Source: Mixophyes australis (taxonomy: Eukaryota > Chordata > Amphibia > Anura > Limnodynastidae). From it: a DNA stretch of 64,000 nucleotides. The stretch lies in the NCBI GenBank assembly GCA_036250195.1, contig JAVHZZ010000006.1, positions 155,236,224 to 155,300,223 of the forward strand, in the 5' to 3' direction. The notes beneath the pieces were generated by a model. It did no database searches. It saw only the letters and a list, made by a program, of their open reading frames with translations, and was not told the origin of the DNA. The translations under genes and the position numbers were made by a program. This document shows positions 10,514-22,269 of the stretch, in pieces (position 1 is the first letter of the stretch; the number at the start of each line of letters is the position of its first letter).

Positions 10514-12292
10514 ATCATGTTTAAATTCAACAAATGGAGTAAGTAAAATAAATATGGACTTTCAAGTTGGTTTGCACCAATGTCTGCTGGGGTATGTGGA
10601 GCTCATTTGTGTATAACAGAGAAAGCTACCTGCAGTAGTAATTAGTCAACTGGCTTTGCCCGCTGCTCCTGAAAGTGTCCATTCTGGAATATCCACAGAC
10701 ATCTACAGCACAGGACATGTCCAAATTCTGTTATATGTACACTTATGTCTAACAAGTAACTGGGAGCAAAATGAAGACCAAAAGCAGAAAAACCTGTTCA
10801 GTCTGTATCTGCTGACACTGTAGGTAATGCTATTTCGTCTGGCTTACAAAAACATTAACAGTAAGTCCAGAAAAATGTGCAATACAGCCCTGTGACGTAC
10901 AAACAAGACAGTTTGCAAAATAATATGATGGATTTCTGGTCCTGGTCATAAACTTCTACAAATCAAGCTGCAGAGAAGGAAATTCTTGGAGAACTGTTTT
11001 GGAGGGAGCAGGCACCCTGCAAGTGGTATCAAATTATTGTCAGATTGTAAAGTATGAGCAAAGGCATGACATGCCCTACGTCTCGCTGCCATTATAGTAC
11101 CAGGGGCGCGCAGAGCATTTTTAAAAGGGGGTTTCTCCTCCACCGGAAAAAAAAAAAGCGAGAGAGCTGCCACGTATGCACCCGCGCATGCGCAGCAGCT
11201 CAGTTTAGGCAGCACTGTACTATATAGCAGCCGCGGCACTGTCAAAGAAGCGTCCGCTTTACATTAGAGTAAATTTGTGTTTTTTATGATTTAAATTTGC
11301 TGTGATCTTTTTCATAACCACTAGGTGCCAGATTTTACTGTGCAGCAAATATGAAGCCCCGTCATTACATGACAACGTATTTGGCTGTGGTAAGTATCTG
11401 AAAGTCCAGTTTGTCCATGTCCTTGTCTAACCCATTAATTGGCAGACCCAGAAGGAAGGAACAAAGGTTTTTAGAGATGTATCTGTATATATTTGTAATT
11501 TCAGTTGGGGCTAAGGATGGTTCTATCATTAAGGTGCCAAAGGAGAAGGTGACTTAAAGTCTGAAGAGACCATTATGTCCACATCACTGGCACATAGTCT
11601 GACTACATACAAGGAGTATTCATATGGAAATATTTTTTTCATCAGAAATATGGGACTTATATATCAATCTGACCATGTTAAGTGCACATATATGGTATAA
11701 ATATACCCCAAAGAACTAGATGACTAACATTTTTTTTTTTTAATTGTATAAAAGTATTACTGGAAATATTGTGATAAAGACACCAGGTATTTCACAGAAC
11801 ACAGCTCATTTGGTTCACTATTGATCTTTTATATTATCAAGTTAGCAGAAAATATTAACCTTTTCTTCCATACGACAAACTTGCAACTCCAGCACTAACA
11901 CAGCAACATTATCTAGTCACCGACCCACTAGTTAGGCATCGGTCATCCAACCCCCAACAAAAGCACACACTTAAACACCTAAATTCCATCCAAGTACTGA
12001 TCTCATCGCCCATTAACCATAGGATTTCCAGCTGAGTGAGTTTACACTCTGTGTATGTCTGTGTAAGACCGTCTCCTCACACTGTAGCCTGTCACACTCT
12101 CTTTTCAGCCTAAACTGTCTTGGGGAATGGCTCTCTTTGCCACATAGCCCTTCTCCGGGCATCGTCAAGTATGGTGGAGCAGACTTTGCAGAGAGCGCAT
12201 ACTTCCTTGATAAGGCATCTGCATTGGTATGCATAATGTCTGGTCTATGCTCCACTGTGTATTGGAAAGGCTAGAGGGCCAACAACCACCAG
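10514..12292. other. Intergenic; hAT-like fragment near 11095-11250
   Basis: No gene is recognised. At about 11095-11250 a GC-rich piece with GGGGCGCGCAGAGC, GCGCATGCGCAGCAGCTC and GCAGCCGCGG words resembles the GC-rich part of the hAT at 478-3068 (GCGCATGTGCAGCAGCTC near 796). It is probably a related fragment. Confidence 0.4.
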
Positions 12293-12468
12293 GGGGTAAA
12301 TGTATCAAGGTGAGAGTTTTCCGGCGGGTTTGAAAAACCAATCAGATTCTAGCTGTCATTTATTTAGTACATTCTACAAAATGATAGCTAGAATTTGATT
12401 GGTTGCTATAGGCAACATCTCCACTTTTCAAACCCGCCGGAAAACTCTCAGCTTGATACATTTACCCC
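12293..12468. mobile_element. Harbinger-like MITE, GGGGTAAATGTATCAA ends, 176 bp
   Basis: Terminal inverted repeats begin GGGGTAAATGTATCAA. The flanks are CAG on both sides within CCAGG (12289-12293 and 12468-12472). Inside are CAATCAGATTCTAGCTGTCA and its inverted copy GATAGCTAGAATTTGATTGG plus TTGCTATAGGCAACAT. The same core occurs in the MITEs at 43617, 49519 and 54088. Confidence 0.85.
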
Positions 12469-12472
12469 CAGG

Positions 12473-13118
12473 TATCCTTGGCATTCACTTCCCTGCTGGT
12501 ATGAATTCAATATAAGGGTGTATGCTCAGTTACTAAGATGAGTTCTCTGCTCAGCAGATTGTAACGCAGTCGTTCTTTGGGCCATTTTATGGACACACAC
12601 TCTTTTCTTTTTTTTGCTCTTGTGGTAGCCACTTACTACTCAAATAAAGTATTCCATCTGATCTGTCTTGGGGTTTGGCTCTCTTTGCCTCCCTCTCTCT
12701 CTTTATATATCTCAAGTAGACTTGGAAATAAATGTTAAAATTTAAACCAACTCATTGGGGGTAAAACAGACCACCTACTCTACTGTTACACATGCTTCTT
12801 TAGACAGCTTAGCAGTAGAATCTGAATGCCAAATATAAAGTTGGCAAAGCATTTTAATTTCTACTCAAGCACTTTATTTTAAAAATGTTATTTCTTTAGC
12901 TAGAGATGCAGTTAATACAGTGCAGTACAAAGTTACACCTACAAATATATATATATAGAAGTTGTATTTATATGAAGGTCATAGTTCATATAGTACAGGC
13001 TAATTATTTAGTTGGAAAATGCTTACAAGTGAGATCACAGAGAAAAATGTAATCATTTCAGAAACCAACAGAGGGCAGTGCAGGACTTAGAGCTTGAATT
13101 TACAAGTGCACAATAACT
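12473..13118. other. Intergenic, no gene seen
   Basis: Contains a CTCTCTCTCT run near 12690 and AT-rich sequence; nothing else recognised. Confidence 0.4.
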
Positions 13119-13190
13119 TCCCTGGTGGTCTAGTGGTTAGGATTCGGCGCTCTCACCGCCGCGGCCCGGGTTCGATTCCCGGTCAGGGAA
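13119..13190 (+). tRNA. tRNA-Glu (anticodon CTC)
   Basis: A 72-nt cloverleaf. The acceptor stem TCCCTGG pairs with TCAGGGA (one G-U), with discriminator A at 13190. The anticodon stem CGGCG/CGCCG closes the loop CTCTCAC, with anticodon CTC at 13152-13154, reading GAG codons. Box A (TGGTCTAGTGG) and box B (GGTTCGATTCC) are intact and TTTTT at 13192-13196 can end Pol III transcription. The sequence agrees with the canonical vertebrate tRNA-Glu(CTC) over its length as I remember it. There is no tail and no flanking duplication of a SINE, so I take it as a working gene. It is solitary in this window, about 4 kb upstream of the dnajc5 promoter. Confidence 0.97.
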
Positions 13191-13969
13191 TGTTTTTCTT
13201 TACTGATAATAATTCAATGTTGTCACACATACTTTACAAGCAATGTATACAAATTATAACAAATTAATGTTAATTTTCAACATAGGCTAACCTTGTGATC
13301 AGAGAGCATAAGAGTACAAAGTCCTGATCCTTCAGAAATATATACTTGTGGTAACACACCCTCCCTGCAAAAACACATGATCAACCCCACATGCATACCA
13401 GTTATAAATCGTTAACCTCATATTCCTACAACCACACATATTTACTGAAAGTTAGTTTTTAATGTAAGTAACCTTGTAAATAGAATGTCCTGACACCCTT
13501 TAGCATTATATATTCATGATGACACACTCTGCCTACAAAAACACATGTTCAAACCCACATACCTATGCATTATAAAACCTTAACCTCATAATACCACTCT
13601 CACAACATGTTTTCATGCAAATGTATTCTTAGATTTTAATTAATTTATCTTTCTGTGTGCCCATACACACTGCGAATTTTCTTACACCTAACTGACAGAC
13701 AATGGGAAGCCAAACAGATGTCAAATGAGATAGATGGCCAATGCATCTGATGGTGTTCACAACCATCCTCTGACTGGACTAATGTGAATCCACCTATTTA
13801 AATCACTGTACCCACCTCATTGACTTCACTCTTTCATCTTTATACACTGAATTTTCTCTATTCATTCACCTTTATCAGCATATTCGTCTTAACCCTATAC
13901 CTGCCTACTCCTCTTCTTCCCTGCCTGACACATTTCCCTTTTCAATAGTCTCAATAATTTAACGCCTTC
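13191..13969. other. Intergenic, A+C-rich, no gene seen
   Basis: Two related ~180-bp stretches share CTGATCCTTCAGAAATATATACTTGTGGTAACACACC-like and CTGACACCCTTTAGCATTATATATTCATGATGACACACT-like phrases (near 13322 and 13488), suggesting an old tandem duplication. The pyrimidine-rich minisatellite follows. Confidence 0.45.
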
Positions 13970-16560
13970 CTCTTTGCCTGTCAGTTCTATCATCCAATCC
14001 TCTTTGCCTGCCTCATTCCTTTCATCCCTACATTATTCTTTCACCCCACCATGTACCTGCCTCTTCACTCCTATCTGCCTTATTCCCTTCACTCCTATTG
14101 CTTACCTGCCTCATTCCCTTAACTCCTACCGTTTACCTGCCTCCCCATTCCCTTCTCTCCTACAGCTTTCCTGCCTCCTAAATCCCTTCCATTCTACCCC
14201 TTACCTGCCTCCTTATTCCCTTCCCTCCTACCTGCCTCCTCATTCACTTCACTCCTACTGCTTACCTGCCTCAATTCCTTCACTCCTACCTCCTCATTAC
14301 CTTCACTCTTATCTGCCTCCTTATTCCCTTCACTCCTACCCTTTAAATGCCTCCTCATTCCCTTCACTCCTACCCTTTACCTGCCTCCTCATCCCCTTCA
14401 CTCTTATCTGCCTCCTCATTCCCGTCACTCCTACCTCTTACCTGCCTCATCAATCCCTTCACTCCTACCTGCCCCTCATTCCCTTCCCTCTAACCTGCCT
14501 CCTCATTCCCTTCACTCCTACCACTTACCTGCCTCATTCCCTTCACTCCTACCGATTTCCTGCCTCCTCATTACCTTCCCCCCCCTACCCCTTACCTGCC
14601 TCCTTATTACCTTCCCTCCTATCTGCCTCCTCATTCCATTCACTCCTACTGCTTACCTACCTCATTACCTTCACTCTTCTCTGCCTCCTCATTCCCTTCA
14701 CTCCTACCCTTCACTGCCTCCTCATTCGTTTCACTTATGCCCTTTACCTGCTTCATTGCCTTCACTCATACCGCTAACGTGCCTCCTTATTCCATTCACT
14801 ACTACTGCTTACCTGCCTCCTCATTCCTACCTTTTTCCTGCCTCCTCATTCCCTTCCCTCCTACCTCATTACCTTCACTCCAACTGCTTTCCTGCCTCCA
14901 CATTCCCTTCACTCCTACCTCATTCCCTTCACTCCTACCCTTTAACTGCCTCATTTACCTTCCCTCCTACCTAATTACCTTCACTCCTACTGCTTACCTG
15001 CCTCCTCATTCCCTACACTCCTATCGCTTTCCTGCCTCCTTATTCCCTTCCCTCCTACGTGCCTCATTTACTTCACTCCTAACTCCTCATTCCCTTCACT
15101 CCTACCCTTTACCTGCCTCCTCATTCCCTTCACTCATATCCTTTACCTGCCTCCTCATTCTCTTCACTCCTACCTCTTACCTGCCTCCTCATTCCCTTCC
15201 CTACCTGCCTCATCGTTCCCTTCACTCCTACCTCTTACCTGCCTCCTCATTCCCTTCACTCCCACTGCTTACCTGCCTCCTCATTCCCCTCACTCCTCCT
15301 GCTTACCTGCCTCCTTCCCTTCACTCCTACCTCCTCATTACCTTCACTCTTATCTGCCTTCTCATTCTCTTCACTCCTACCCTTTACCTGCCTCCTCACT
15401 CCCTTCACTCCTACCCCCTTATTCCCTTCACTCCTACCCCTTACCTGCCTCCTCATTTCCTTCACTCCAACCCTTTTCCAGCCTCCTCATTCCCTTCCCT
15501 CCTACCTGCTTCCTCATTCACTTTACTCCTACCACATACCTGCCTCCTTATTCCCTTCACTCCTATTGCTTACCTGCCTCCTCATTCCCTTCACTCTTAC
15601 CTGTCTCCTCATTTCATTCACTCCTACCTCTTACCTGCCTCCTCAATCCCTTCACTCCTACCTGCCTCCTCAATCCCTTCACTCCTACCTGCCTCCTCAT
15701 TCCCGTCCCTCCTACCTGCCTCCTCATTCTGTTCACTCTCACTGCTTACCTGCCTCCTCATTCCCTTCACTTCTACCACTTTAAATCCTCCCCATTCCCT
15801 TCCCTCCTGATCCTTACCTGCCTCCTCATTCCCTTCACTTCTACCACTTTAAATCCTCCCCATTCCCTTCCCTCCTGATCCTTACCTGCCTCCTTATTCA
15901 CTTCTACCTCTTACCTGCCTTATCATTCCCTTCACTCCTACCACTTACCTACCTCCTTATTCCCTTCACTCCTACCACTTACCTGCCTCCTTATTCCCTT
16001 CACTCCTACTGCTTACCTGCCTCCTCATTCCCATCACTCCTACTGCTTACCTGCCTCCTCATTCCCATCACTCCTACCTCTTTCCTGCCTCCTTATTCCC
16101 TTCACTCCTACCCTTTACCTGCCTCCTAATTCGCTTCACTCCTACCCTTTACCTGCCTCATTTCCTACACTTATACCCTTTACCTGCCTCCTCATTCCCT
16201 TCCCTCCTTCTGCTTATCTGCCTCCTCATTCCCTTCACTCCTACCTGCCTCCTCATTCCGTTCACTCCTACCACTTACCTGCTTCCTTATTCCCTTCACT
16301 CCTAGAGCTTACCTGCCTCCTCAATCCCTTCCCTCCTACCTGCCTCCTCATTCCGTTCACTCCTACCACTTACCTGCTTCCTTATTCCCTTCACTCCTAG
16401 AGCTTATCTGACTCCTCATTCCCATCACTCCAACCTCTTACCTGCCTCCTCGCTCCTACTGCTTACCTGCACCATTCCCTTCCCTCCTATCTGCCTCCTC
16501 ATTCCCCTCACTACTACCCTTTACCTGCTCCCTCATTCCTACCCCCTTATTCCCTTTACT
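13970..16560. repeat. Large polypyrimidine minisatellite, 24-34-bp units
   Basis: The unit is CTGCCTCCTCATTCCCTTCA plus CTCCTACC and an optional CTTTAC/GCTTAC spacer, giving 34 bp with the spacer and about 28 bp or less without. On the order of 80 copies fill about 2.6 kb. The + strand is almost free of G apart from the one in CTGCC, so the array is a strong pyrimidine/purine asymmetric tract that could form triplex DNA. Long open frames across it are repeat artefacts. Homogeneous in the middle and degenerate at both edges, as expected from unequal exchange. Confidence 0.95.
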
Positions 16561-17150
16561 CCTACTTTCCTCATTCCCTTCAAACCCCCACACCCTTAAG
16601 TGTTTCATTTCATTCACTGCCTTCTTTACCTCCCTTCACTCCTTCCTGTTTTCATGCCTATATCTCTTTTCTACTGCCACTTTAGCAGCCTCATCAGCCA
16701 TATTTTTAACCCCCATTTACCTGCCTCAACCCTCTTTATCAGTTTCATTAAATCAACCCCCCTGTACCCAACTAATTTCCTTAACCCCTTCCTATTCTCT
16801 TCACCACCTTCTTTTCACCCCTTCTTTACCTAATTCACTCCCTTCCTTCATCTGCTTCATTCCCTTCTCTTGCCCAATTCCTCGCCTTTTATCTGCCTCA
16901 TTCCCTTCACCCCTTCCTCTATACCAGCCTAATTTCACTTTCTGCTCCCTCTTTACAGGCTTCAATATTTTTAACTCCCTCTTTACTTCACTCATTCCTC
17001 TCAACTCATCTTACCTGCCTTATTCCCTTCACTTTCCCTTTCCCTTTACATTCCTCATTCTCTTTACTCCTCCCTCATTCCTAATATAACACCCACGTTT
17101 TGCCTGCACCTCCCAGACACCAACGTTTCCCATCACTGCTGCTTTAATAA
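16561..17150. repeat. Degenerate right edge of the polypyrimidine minisatellite
   Basis: Recognisable but diverged CTGCCTCATTCCCTTCACT words continue to about 17070, fading into the CpG island. Confidence 0.7.
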
Positions 17151-17159
17151 AATAGCTCA

Positions 17160-17330
17160 CAATTCTCCCACCCCCGGGGCATCCTAGTGCGCGCGCCGGA
17201 TTCCCTCACTTCCGGGGGCGCGCTTTCTGCGGACCTATGTGACGTCACAATCTGGGTCGCGCACGCACCGCCCCCTCTGCGTCTGACTGAGGAGACGTGA
17301 TTATACTGAACCGACCGGGACCGGGGAGAG
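17160..17330 (+). promoter_or_regulatory. dnajc5: dnajc5 CpG-island promoter and non-coding exon 1
   Basis: This is the one dense CpG cluster in the window (CACCCCCGGGG, GCGCGCGCCGG, GGGGGCGCGC, GGGTCGCGCACGCACCGCC). It holds an ETS/GABP-type ACTTCCGG at 17208-17215, a perfect CRE TGACGTCA at 17240-17247 and a GC-rich CCGCCCCC box at about 17269. There is no clear TATA box. A strong splice donor GAG|GTGAGA lies at 17330/17331, so the stretch from about 17250 to 17330 is probably the 5'-UTR exon. Vertebrate dnajc5 genes have a non-coding first exon far upstream of the ATG exon. The start site itself cannot be read from sequence. Confidence 0.72.
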
Positions 17331-17756
17331 GTGAGATAACCGGGAGACAGAGGGGGTAGGCCACCAGGGAGGGGATGCTAGGTGATGGGCCGAAAGGCTG
17401 GGGAGGAGGGAGGTTACTATATATAGTAATCAGCCATATTCTCCATTGATTTTCATCTCTGTATTTCTAAATATCTGTATCATGCATAAACTATGAATAC
17501 ACTAATTACAGTCATCTGTCACCTAGTTCTTAGTATGCAGCCTAATGTGTGCTTACTGCTGCACACACACACACACCATTATAAATCAGCTGCATGTATG
17601 CTTTCCCATATCTACCAAGACAGATGCTTTATATATATGACTGCTGTAGTTGACATATAGGTATTAGCATTTTCTGCTACCTGGTCATAAACGATGAATG
17701 TATGATATATTGACTAAATGCAATACCCTTCATCTTCAACATTTATATATTGCCAG

Positions 17757-19394
17757 CAGGGCCAGACTGGCGTATGGCACTTCTGGCAAATGCCAGAAGG
17801 GCCAACGGCTAGTTGGGCTGATCCAGCCGGCAGCATGCCCGCCCAAGCAGCTCGGCGGACGGAGTTTCAATGATGTGCGGCCATGTGATTTTTAATCACA
17901 TGGGACGGCACCTGTCACGCGGTGCGTGTACCATGTGATTACTTGTATCGGCCGCACATCACTGAAACTCTGTCCGCCGAGCAACGCACAAGGAGGTAAC
18001 AAGGTAAGTGTATGGCCGCCAGCCATGTTCATAGTGAGTGTGTATGTTCATACAGTGTGCGTGTGGGGCCATGTTCATACAGTGTGTGTGTAGTATTTTC
18101 ATATAGTGTGCGTATGTGCGCGCAGTATTTTCATGTGTGTGAGGGAAGATAGGATCTTAATATAGTGTGGGAGGTAGGCTATTTAATGGTTGAGTGTAGG
18201 TGGGGGCTAAAAATTTAAACTGAGGTGAAGGAACCTTTATTTAATGCTGGGGTGGTTTAAGGCTATCAATTGAATATGGGGCTGATTTTGGGGAGGAGGG
18301 CTATTTATTAAATGTGAATATGAATTATTGCCGGGGATGGTTGTGGAAAATGGCTATATTTATTAAACTTTAATGCTATTTAATTTATTGCTAGGACTGT
18401 TTGGAGGGAGGGATACATGTTTTGAGTAAATTGATATATTGTTAATTTTATGTTGGGGCTGGTTGGAGGGAAATAGTTCTACTTATTAAATGTGAATATT
18501 ATTATTGTGGGGACGTTATAAAATGTGAGTGCTATTGTTTTAACACCGGGGCTGGTTGGAGTTTTCTAAATCTTATGTACCCATTTTTATTTTTAAAAAA
18601 TAGGGCATCCAATATTCCAGGATCAAGACAAGAAGGAACTGAACTAAAGAAAGCCGCTTCTACAAGTGGTGAAAGTGACCAAGACAGGTAGAAGAGAGCA
18701 GGACAGTCTGCCAACTGTCCTGAATTTGGTGAGGCAGTCTTGAATTTGGTTGACTGTCTCAGTCAGGATTTGGTCCGACTGCACGGACAGTTGGGAGTTA
18801 TGTCCTGTTTCACAATGTACTGCTTGTGAATGCAGACCTGTGTGCTTCTAACAGTAGTGCACACAGTATTGCCTGTGTATTTGTCTAAAATGATAACCAT
18901 GTTACATAATAGGAGCCCTGCTGTCTTAAATACCCTGGACCCCCTGAGCCTTAATCCACCTCTGGTTAGGGGAAGGGAACTGATAGCTGTTCCAGTTCCC
19001 AGACAGGGCACAGCCTGCAGAGCAAGCCAATGAGCTCTAAGTATCACAAGATTTGGTAATTTCGTGAGACAAAGAGCTTCCCTGCTCACTCTACAGGAAG
19101 TTCCCACCCTTATGGATGTCAACAGCACCAGAAACATGGATAAGTACAATAGGCTGGGGGTGTCCTAATATGCCTGGGGGATGGCGTGATGTGGCTGGGA
19201 GGGCGTGAAAAATGTAATGTTTTATTATAGTGTATGTACCAATGCCCCATGTTGGTCACACCCACAATACAATGTGGTCACTCCCTTTTCGGCACAGCCA
19301 CTGCACGGTGGCACACAGTTTCTTTCCTGCTGGAACTGAGGTGGCCCTGTGTACTTTAAATGCCAGGGCTGATTTTTAGTCCCAGTCCGCCCCG
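17757..19394. mobile_element. Non-autonomous hAT transposon, 1.6 kb, in dnajc5 intron 1
   Basis: The left end is CAGGGCCAGACTGGC; the right end reverse complement is CGGGGCGGACTGGGACTAAA. The flanks ATTGCCAG (17749-17756) and AGTGCCAG (19395-19402) match at 7 of 8 positions. No transposase is seen. It includes a GC-rich hairpin at about 17860-17985 (TGTGCGGCCATGTGATT... with inverted GTATCGGCCGCACAT), a G-rich imperfect repeat region 18000-18560, and at 18920-18964 a terminus like that of the hAT at 478-3068 (CAGAGGTGGATTAAGGC on the minus strand). It is therefore composite. Confidence 0.8.
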
Positions 19395-19402
19395 AGTGCC
19401 AG

Positions 19403-20408
19403 TAGATTCTGTAGTGCTTTACAGTATACCCTTGTGTAGATTGTATTCATAAATCCAGTGTACACAGTGATTTGAATGGAGCTGAGAAGTCTGTTGTACA
19501 GTAACAATACCATACCACTCATACAAGTACAAATGCCACCCACTTGGTGGCACCTATGAAACTTCAGAGCTGTCCAATACAGTGGTACTATTCAATATGT
19601 GGTGTCTGATCATTGAAGCTGGCAGAAAGTGAAACTTGATTTCACTGGTATTTACAGTATCCACTTTGCAGCAGATTCTTGTGTAAAATTACACATTTTA
19701 TTTGCTTCCTGTAGATTGTGCTTTCCCTGACATACTTGTTGAAATGTGAATTGGTGACAAAATTAGTAATCTTATAGAAAACTGGGGAATTACTGCATAG
19801 CATTTAATTAATATCACGTTGTTGTTAAAAAGACATCAGTAGAAACGCATCAGACTTCTAGGATCTCTTTAACGGTGCTGTGTACTTACACCGTTGCTAT
19901 CCACTTATATAAATAGCTTATTGTAATTGGGTCAATTTCAGGAAGTGATGTGAAGTGAACTGGAATTGTGATATCACTTCCTGTAAACTTGGCACTTTGA
20001 TGCAGACAATGGTAATATGTTCTTTAGCATCTGCAATAGAACACCATACTCTTCATTGTACAAATTTCATTGCTGATTATTGATCTTTTCATATTCGTGT
20101 TTCACTGATGAACCCTTTAATTTTCGTTCATTTTTCGTGACACCTTTCAGTTGCTGTTTTTGTGAAGTGCATTTATTTATGAAACAAGTATTTGACATAG
20201 ATAGCGGAATCTCTCCAGAGTTTCCTTTTTGGCAAGTTTCATGATAATTACTTATGTTCAACTATGCTTCTCATTATAACAGTATTATTTCTGAAAATGG
20301 TAGGTGTTAGAATCTGCTACAACTTGCAATGCAGATTTAGGCAACCCAACAAGGTGTTTTGAGGACCCAGAAAATTCTTCTATTACACTGGTGATGATCA
20401 CATGCATA
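19403..20408. other. dnajc5 intron 1 segment, nothing recognised
   Basis: An imperfect palindrome AGGAAGTGATGTGA...TGATATCACTTCCT lies at 19941-19982; otherwise unremarkable. Confidence 0.4.
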
Positions 20409-20759
20409 CAGTGGATGTAAAAAGTCTACACGATCTTGAAATTGCAGATGTATTTTATGTAAAGTCTGAAATCAAGATAAATCATGTCAAACCTTTTTCC
20501 ATCTTTAATGAGAGCTGCAAAGCAACATAATTCAAGTGAAAAATAGAAAATATGAAACCAGGGTATTGTAGGTTTTTTAAGTGTGCACACCCTTTCATAA
20601 TGAGACTGTAGCTGTGTTCAGATTTAGCCAATCACATTCAAAATTATTTTCAGAGTTAATCACAATCACTTTTATATCTGACAGGTGCATGTGAATTAAC
20701 CCAAATGACTTTCAGCTTACATGTAGGGTCTCCTTGTAGTTTTCTTGGTTGCATCCTAG

Positions 20760-21640
20760 TGGGATAGCCGTGGTCTGCCAAGGAGCTTGCAAAACCCCTT
20801 CGGGATCTCATTGTTGAAAGGTGCTAAGCAGGAGAGGGATATAAAAAAAAATTAAAATGCTTTATGTCTATTATGGAACACTGGGAAGACCATCATCAAT
20901 AAGTGGAGAAGATGTGGCACAACCGGGACATTGCCAAGATCATGACATCCCTCCAAAGTTGATGACTGGAAATGGCAAAAAAGTAATCGGGGAGGTAACC
21001 AAGCGGCCTACGGCAACATTAAAGGAGCTGCCGGAATTTCTGTCAGGAACTGGTCACAACCATCTCCTGTATTCTGCATATATCTGGGCGGTAGGGTAGC
21101 AAGATGGAAGCGATTTCTCTCAAATTGAACATCCAAGCCTGTGTAAATTTTGTCAACAAATGCATTCAATTATCTCAAACAAAGTTGGAAAATGTCTAAG
21201 ACCAAGACTGAACTTGTTGGCCTTGATTCTAAGGGATATGTTTGTCGCAAAGATAAAATAGCTCATCACCCAAAAATCACCATACTAAGCATGGTGGTGG
21301 CTGCATCATGCTTTGGGGCTGCTTCTCTTCTGCTGGGTCATGGCCTAATCGGGATAGAGGGCGTAAAGAATAGCTCTAAATATCAAGATATTTTGGCACA
21401 CAACCTGCTGGCCTCTGTTAGGAAGATGAAGAGGAATGTCACTTTTCAAAATGATAACTATTCAAAACGCACATCCAAGTCAAGGAATAGCTTCAGCAAA
21501 GGAAGACCAAGGCCTTGGAATAGCTCATTCAGAGTCCAGAATTCAGCCAGAATTGCAAAGTACAGGTGTACGAAGTTGATAGACTTCAAAAAGACTCACT
21601 ACTATAATAAAAGTAATAGATGCTTCCACAAAGTATTAGT
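20760..21640 (+). pseudogene. Tc1-family transposase pseudogene
   Basis: Blocks in order: KELAKPLRDLIVERC with a stop, then GEGYKK (helix-turn-helix start, about 20780-20850). Next come KVIGEVTKRPTATLKELPEF (about 20980-21040) and HHPKITI followed by a degraded GGGS-MLWGCF block (about 21265-21330). Then IEGVKNSSKYQDILAHNLL and VRKMKRNVTFQNDN (about 21350-21460), where FQ(D/N)DN is the DDE-region motif. The catalytic D before N is lost in this frame and stops and frameshifts interrupt the protein, so it cannot be functional. A Tc1 transposase is normally about 340 residues. Confidence 0.78.
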
Positions 21641-21740
21641 TTAGTGGTGTCCACACTTATGCAACTGGGGTATTGTAGGGTTTTCCTAAAAATTGTCCTT
21701 GGGTGCTGCGGAATTAGTGGCGCTATATAAATGATGATGA

Positions 21741-22052
21741 TTCATTAAGGAGAGCAAAGCAAGAAAGAGAGTAAATTTACTCCTGGACAAAATCATGTTA
21801 CAATGCAAGGGGTGCAAATTGGTTTATTTTTTTTCATGTATGGAAAATACTGGTTGCTTTTACATGTGCACAAGTACATGATAGTTTTTAGTTTTACACT
21901 GAAATTTAAAGTTGATCTAGGACATGGCCTGCCCCAACTATAAATCTGTCCTCACATTATAAATTTAACTCCCCCCTCCAATATAACAAGGTTTTGCCAA
22001 GGTGCAAAGTTTTTTGTTTTGTTTTTTTTTCCTTTCTTTAATGAATCTTGTC
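21741..22052. mobile_element. MITE, GGGCCTGATTTATTAAGG family, copy 3
   Basis: It starts TCATTAAGGAGAGCAAAGC, shares TGTTACAATGCAAGGGGTGC and GTTGATCTAGGACATG with the copies at 6999 and 10034, and ends CTTTAATGAATCTTGTCC. The terminal GGGCC is lost on the left. Inserted in the Tc1 element. Confidence 0.7.
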
Positions 22053-22187
22053 CTTTGTGTTTTCACTTGAATTTTGTTGGTCTGGCATGAATCTTGGTTT
22101 CAGGCTTTACTTGATAGACACCTGCAATTTCAGTAAGGGTGTGTAGACTTTTTGTATCCTGTTGCTACTTTTTTAATTAGCTTTCAT

Positions 22188-22269
22188 ACCCTCTGCACTG
22201 CCATTGCCGCTCGCGCCTGCACCCTCTGCACTGCCGTTGCCGCTCGCGCCTGCACCCTCTGCACTGCCT
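22188..22269. repeat. 33-bp tandem repeat, 2.5 copies
   Basis: ACCCTCTGCACTGCC recurs at 22188, 22221 and 22254, exactly 33 bp apart, with GCCGCTCGCGCCTGC completing each unit. Confidence 0.9.

Larger units (their letters stand above)
20409..22160 (+). mobile_element. Tc1-like transposon with decayed transposase
   Basis: The left end CAGTGGATGTAAAAAGTCTA follows a TA dinucleotide. The right end has the inverted GTGTAGACTTTTTGTATCC. Between them, on the + strand, are Tc1 transposase fragments in several frames. A MITE of about 310 bp (21741-22052) and a fragment of another dispersed repeat (about 21700-21735) sit near the right end. Without these it would be about 1.4 kb, near the usual 1.6 kb of Tc1. 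Confidence 0.8.

Noticed and set aside
13974..15810. Long + strand open frames (267 and 357 codons) rich in Pro, Ser, Leu
   Set aside because: Artefact of the pyrimidine-only minisatellite, which cannot easily form stop codons on the + strand.
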